Shown here piece after piece: positions 61,215-64,000 of a DNA stretch of 64,000 bases. Under the pieces are notes generated by a model. It was not told where the DNA came from. It was given only the letters and a program-made list of their open reading frames with translations, and made no database searches. How positions within the stretch are numbered: position 1 is the stretch's first letter; each line of letters begins with the position of its first letter. Position numbers and translations under genes: made by a program. Source of the stretch: Amycolatopsis regifaucium (GTDB lineage: Bacteria > Actinomycetota > Actinomycetes > Mycobacteriales > Pseudonocardiaceae); NCBI RefSeq assembly GCF_001613935.1, contig NZ_LQCI01000004.1:174777-238776 (forward strand). The letters are read 5' to 3'.

Positions 61215-61514
61215 ATGACCACCACCGAGATGCCCGCTGTCCACGAATGCACGGTCAGCGGCTGTTCCTACAACCACGACGGCTGTCACGCTTTCGCCAT
61301 CACCGTCGGCGGAGGGAACGGGTCGGCCGACTGCGGAACCTTCGTCCCGCTCAACACTAAGGGCGGACTCGACCGGGTGACCGCGCAGGTGGGCGCCTGC
61401 TCTCGTGCCGATTGCCGCCACAACTCCGCGCTCGAATGCACGGCGTCGAGCGTCCGGGTCGGACCTGGTGAGGGCGACCACGCCGCGAACTGCCTGACCT
61501 ACGCCCCTAGGTAA
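61215..61514 (+). CDS. DUF1540 domain protein
   Basis: 99 residues with two Cys-rich units: HECTVSGCSYNHDGCHAFAI near the N-terminus and GACSRADCRHNSALECTASS near residue 60. The Cys-x4-Cys-x-N spacing is the DUF1540 signature and suggests two small metal (probably zinc) sites. Cytosolic, no signal peptide. CAGGAG precedes the ATG. Function unknown. Confidence 0.88.
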   Translation: MTTTEMPAVHECTVSGCSYNHDGCHAFAITVGGGNGSADCGTFVPLNTKGGLDRVTAQVGACSRADCRHNSALECTASSVRVGPGEGDHAANCLTYAPR

Positions 61515-61515
61515 T

Positions 61516-61580
61516 CGTCGGTCCGTGAAGGCCTCCTTCCCTACCTTCAGCGTAGGGAAGGAGGCCTTCACGGACCGACG
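61516..61580. repeat. Dispersed palindrome, copy 7 (longest stem)
   Basis: A perfect 29-bp stem (61516-61544 / 61552-61580) with a 7-nt loop. It has the same arm core as copy 6, extended by CGTCGGTC at the outer end. It begins 2 nt after the DUF1540 stop and sits between that gene and the convergent lectin fragment. Confidence 0.92.
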
Positions 61581-61586
61581 AAACCG

Positions 61587-62236
61587 TCAGCCGATCGTCC
61601 ACAACTGGAGCGCGGACCCGGTGTCCGCGCGGTGCGTGACGGCCGCACCGTCCGAAGTGGACGCCGTGGTGAGGAGCAGTCCCGACCGGACGCCGGCGAG
61701 CTTGTACCGGCCATCGGGCTGTTTCGCCGCGGTCCAGCGCTGGTTGGGGCCGCCGGTGCAGGTCCACTGGATGACCCGCGCGCCCGCGGCGGTCGAGCCG
61801 CCTTCGACGTCGGCGCACAGCTTCGAGTGCGCGTTGGTCAAGGTGTAGGAACCGCCGGCCTGCCGGGTGAACAGCCACTTCTGGTTCTCACCCTGGTGCG
61901 GCGCCCAGGTGACCAGGGGAGTGCCGGTCGCGGTGGAGGAGTCCGGGTCGTCGAGGTTCTTGCCGGACGCGGCGAGGGTGTGTATCCCGCCGAGCGTGCC
62001 CGCGCCGGCGTCGGTGAACGTCAGTGTCTGCTCGGCCGCGGTCCGCCCCTCGCCGACGGTGCTTCCGGTCGTGTCGGTCCACGACCGTAGCGGGGTGGTC
62101 TCCGCCAGTCGCGACGTCTTGCCGGAGAGGCCGAGGACGAGCCCGCTGTAGCGGTTCACCAGCCGGAACTGCCCAGCGTCCACAGTGGACCGGATGACGA
62201 ACCACTGCTGCCCTACGGTCGAGGACGACCCTTCGA
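61587..62236 (-). pseudogene. C-terminal fragment of a ricin-type beta-trefoil lectin protein
   Basis: About 215 residues of intact lectin sequence with QxW-type repeats (GQQWFVIRST; ENQKWLFTRQAG; NQRWTAAKQPDGRYKL; LQLWTIG). No start codon, signal peptide or catalytic domain exists. Upstream of ~62236 the frame enters unrelated sequence that belongs to a different reading frame (the 62213 fragment). It looks like the tail of a secreted glycosidase or lectin left after a deletion. Confidence 0.75.
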
Positions 62237-62383
62237 CACGACGACGGCCACGTAGTGATCGAGCACCCGGGGCCCCACGACGGGCAGGACGCCGTGCTGC
62301 AGCCCGACGCCGAGGCACACCAAGCCCAGTCGTCGGTGCACGGCGGACGGTGTGAAGTACCGCATCCAGGTCCGGTAACCCAT
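62213..62383 (-). pseudogene. N-terminal fragment of a small membrane-type protein
   Basis: 56 residues from ATG 62383 (MGYRTWMRYFTPSAVHRRLG, VCLGVGLQHGVLPVVGPRVL) with two moderately hydrophobic segments, ending in a short off-frame tail. The coding character stops where the lectin fragment begins, so a deletion probably joined the two. The RBS is weak. The remaining stretch to 62604 has no gene. Confidence 0.45.
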
Positions 62384-62604
62384 GTCCGCATCTTCGCTCA
62401 AGGCCCCGGCCCCGGCCCGCCGTGCCACGAAAAGCGGTGAAATCGGCGGGTCCAGGCTTGTTCCCGAAGGCCGGACAAGGGGATTCCCGCGAAATCCACT
62501 GTAGTGCCGCGGCCGCTGCGAAGGCCTTGGAAGTTCCGGTATATCTGGAAGCACGGCACTGCCGGGGAGGACGGCGGGTGCTGTTCGAAGCAAGGGGGAA
62601 ATTC

Positions 62605-63957
62605 ATGTTCGACGCACGTATTGTCGCCGATCAAGTCGACACGGCCACCAGGCCGAAGATCAGAATACTGTTCTACACGGATCTGGTGGGCTTAAGTGGG
62701 AACAATGGTTTCGCGCTGGGCATTCTCCGGGAGCTGATCGTGGGGAATCAGCCGTTCTTCGCGCAGTTCGAAGTCGAGCTGATCAATCGGCACGAAGGCG
62801 GGCACGCCGTCAACAAACTCACCGCCGACGTGCTCGGCCGGTACGAGCAGGTGTGGTTCTTCGGTCTGCTGCAATGCAACATGCCCGGTGAGCCGGAGAA
62901 CGAACTCGTGGACGCGGAAGTCGCGGCGCTGCGGAGCTGGATGGACGCCGGTGGCGGGGTCTTCGTCTCCGGCGACCACTCCAACCCGCGTCCGGCGGGA
63001 GCGGATCCGTCGCTGCCCGATTACCTGAATCTGGGCCGGGCGCTGGGACACCGGATTCCGCGCGCGGGTGAGCTGCGGGTGTGGAACGACCGGCCGGATT
63101 CGAGTGTCGAATTCAGCCACAACACCCATCAGCCCGACCCGTGGGGCAGTGATATCGACATGCCGATCCCGAACGACCTCGATCCGTATCCGCAGGAATT
63201 GATCCTGCGGAAGCGGGCGGGCAGGCCGCATGCGTTGTTCCAGGGCAGGCGCGGTCCGATCACGGTTTTCCCGGACCATATGCACGAGGGCCAGCTGCTC
63301 ATTCCCGAGCGATATCCGGAGGATGTGTGGCCGACCGGGCGCACGGGGCAGCCGAAACCCGAGATCGTCGCGCGTGGCACCGACAAACGCAATGGCCAGG
63401 TCTACGGCGTGAGCAGCGTGTACGACGGTGCCGCCGCCGGCGTCGGGCGGATCGTCGCGGACTCCACGTGGCACCACTACTTCGACCTCAACCTTTGGGG
63501 TTTCCAGAAGGGTGGTGAGGTGCTCGACCGGCTCACCGAGTACTACGTGAACCTCGTGCTGTGGCTGACGCCGAAGCCGGTCAAGCAGGAGGTGAACACG
63601 CGGCTGTTGCACTGGCTGTCGCACAGTTTGAGCGTCCGCGCGGTGTTGCCGGAGGGCTTCCGGGTGCCGGGGATCACGGCGGCCGGGCTGGTCCGCGAGG
63701 TCGGCGGGCAGGGGGTACTGGACGATCTTGTCCGGCCGCTGGAAGGTGCGCCGAGAGTGCCCGAGGACCTGCTGCTGGGTGCCGTCGTCAAGGAGTCCGT
63801 CGCCGCGCTGAGCGGTGGGGACGTCGAGGCGTTCGACACCGTCGGCGTCGTCGAGCGGGGTCTGCGCGCCGGGACGGAGCAGTACGCCGCCGAATTGCGG
63901 GCGGCGCTCGATGAACTCGACGGGATGGACGAGTTCATTTCCCAGGGTCTTCGCTGA
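62605..63957 (+). CDS. Hypothetical protein with a GATase1/ThuA-like domain
   Basis: 450 residues, ATG after AAGGGGGAA. The segment RYEQVWFFGLLQCNMPGEPE, then LRSWMDAGGGVFVSGDHSN, has the strand-turn-helix look of class I amidotransferase-like (ThuA) folds, but no catalytic Cys is placed there. Later segments contain several His residues (PDHMHEG; STWHHYFDLNLWGF) that could bind metal. The C-terminal ~100 residues are helical. No signal peptide. Function unknown. Confidence 0.75.
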   Translation: MFDARIVADQVDTATRPKIRILFYTDLVGLSGNNGFALGILRELIVGNQPFFAQFEVELINRHEGGHAVNKLTADVLGRYEQVWFFGLLQCNMPGEPENELVDAEVAALRSWMDAGGGVFVSGDHSNPRPAGADPSLPDYLNLGRALGHRIPRAGELRVWNDRPDSSVEFSHNTHQPDPWGSDIDMPIPNDLDPYPQELILRKRAGRPHALFQGRRGPITVFPDHMHEGQLLIPERYPEDVWPTGRTGQPKPEIVARGTDKRNGQVYGVSSVYDGAAAGVGRIVADSTWHHYFDLNLWGFQKGGEVLDRLTEYYVNLVLWLTPKPVKQEVNTRLLHWLSHSLSVRAVLPEGFRVPGITAAGLVREVGGQGVLDDLVRPLEGAPRVPEDLLLGAVVKESVAALSGGDVEAFDTVGVVERGLRAGTEQYAAELRAALDELDGMDEFISQGLR

Positions 63958-63970
63958 CCCACCGGCCGGC

Positions 63971-64000
63971 GGCCCTGACGCACCAGGGTGGGTCAGGGCC
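63971..64000 (+). terminator. Hairpin at the right edge
   Basis: GGCCCTGAC (63971-63979) and GTCAGGGCC (63992-64000) pair perfectly, 13 nt after the stop of the last gene. The window ends here, so the full stem may be longer. Confidence 0.7.

Noticed and set aside
9869..61580. CRISPR array formed by the repeated palindromes
   Set aside because: Copies are kilobases apart, with no regular spacers and no cas genes.

Overview
The window is GC-rich actinomycete DNA. Coding GC bias is strong, GTG/TTG starts are common, genes are linked by ATGA overlaps, and secreted proteins often carry Tat signals. A DUF222/HNH gene, an ECF41 sigma factor, an AfsR/SARP regulator, cytochromes P450 and an FxsT-like STAND ATPase together point to an Amycolatopsis-like member of the Pseudonocardiaceae. 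The genus is an inference. No rRNA, tRNA, CRISPR array, integrase or intact transposase was seen.

1-9.9 kb: a co-directional block of mostly exported proteins. It holds the tail of a PKD/CBM6 protein, two xylose-isomerase-like TIM barrels (one with a Tat signal), a two-domain small laccase, a 1321-residue ThuA/discoidin/sugar dehydrogenase/PKD/DUF1080 protein, and a cupredoxin with four Ig-like repeats. The last two share a C-terminal module, which suggests one extracellular sugar-oxidation system. 10-17.3 kb: ECF41 sigma plus AhpD-like partner, BCCT transporter, GlxA-type regulator, small membrane and secreted proteins, TetR plus FAD monooxygenase. 17.6-18.9 kb: DUF222/HNH gene.

19.3-27.9 kb: a candidate small biosynthetic locus with two tandem paralogues that look like duplicated heme-oxygenase-like diiron proteins, two methyltransferases, a P450, a DUF6875-like protein, an SDR and a GT87-type membrane enzyme. 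28-32.5 kb: AraC regulator, secreted intradiol dioxygenase with a chitin/cellulose-binding module, erythromycin-esterase-like protein, Spo0M. 32.6-39.5 kb: DszC-like monooxygenase, a YbtPQ/IrtAB-like ABC pair coupled to an esterase, and a divergent PucR-type regulator.

40-51.6 kb: a secreted trypsin-like protease, then the most unusual locus. A VMAP protein with a nucleotide-cyclase-like N-terminus, a MoxR AAA ATPase and an FxsT-like vWA/NB-ARC/TPR protein run on the plus strand. Converging on them with one base between is an HExxH (2-oxoglutarate peptide hydroxylase-like) gene, translationally coupled to a 66-residue FxsA-like precursor peptide, with a Crp/Fnr regulator upstream. No radical SAM enzyme is present.

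51.9-58.7 kb: P450 and DrrAB-type ABC exporter, divergent across three CTGACAC heptamers at an exact 11-bp period, followed by a large AfsR/SARP regulator; then a secreted PEBP protein. 59-64 kb: GbsR/MarR-type regulator with divergent SDR, small proteins including a DUF1540 protein, a scar made of two gene fragments (one a ricin-type lectin), and a GATase-like protein.

Across the window, seven long intergenic palindromes with nearly the same arm sequence form a dispersed repeat family. Two of them carry about 70 bp of extra conserved flank in the same layout but opposite orientation.
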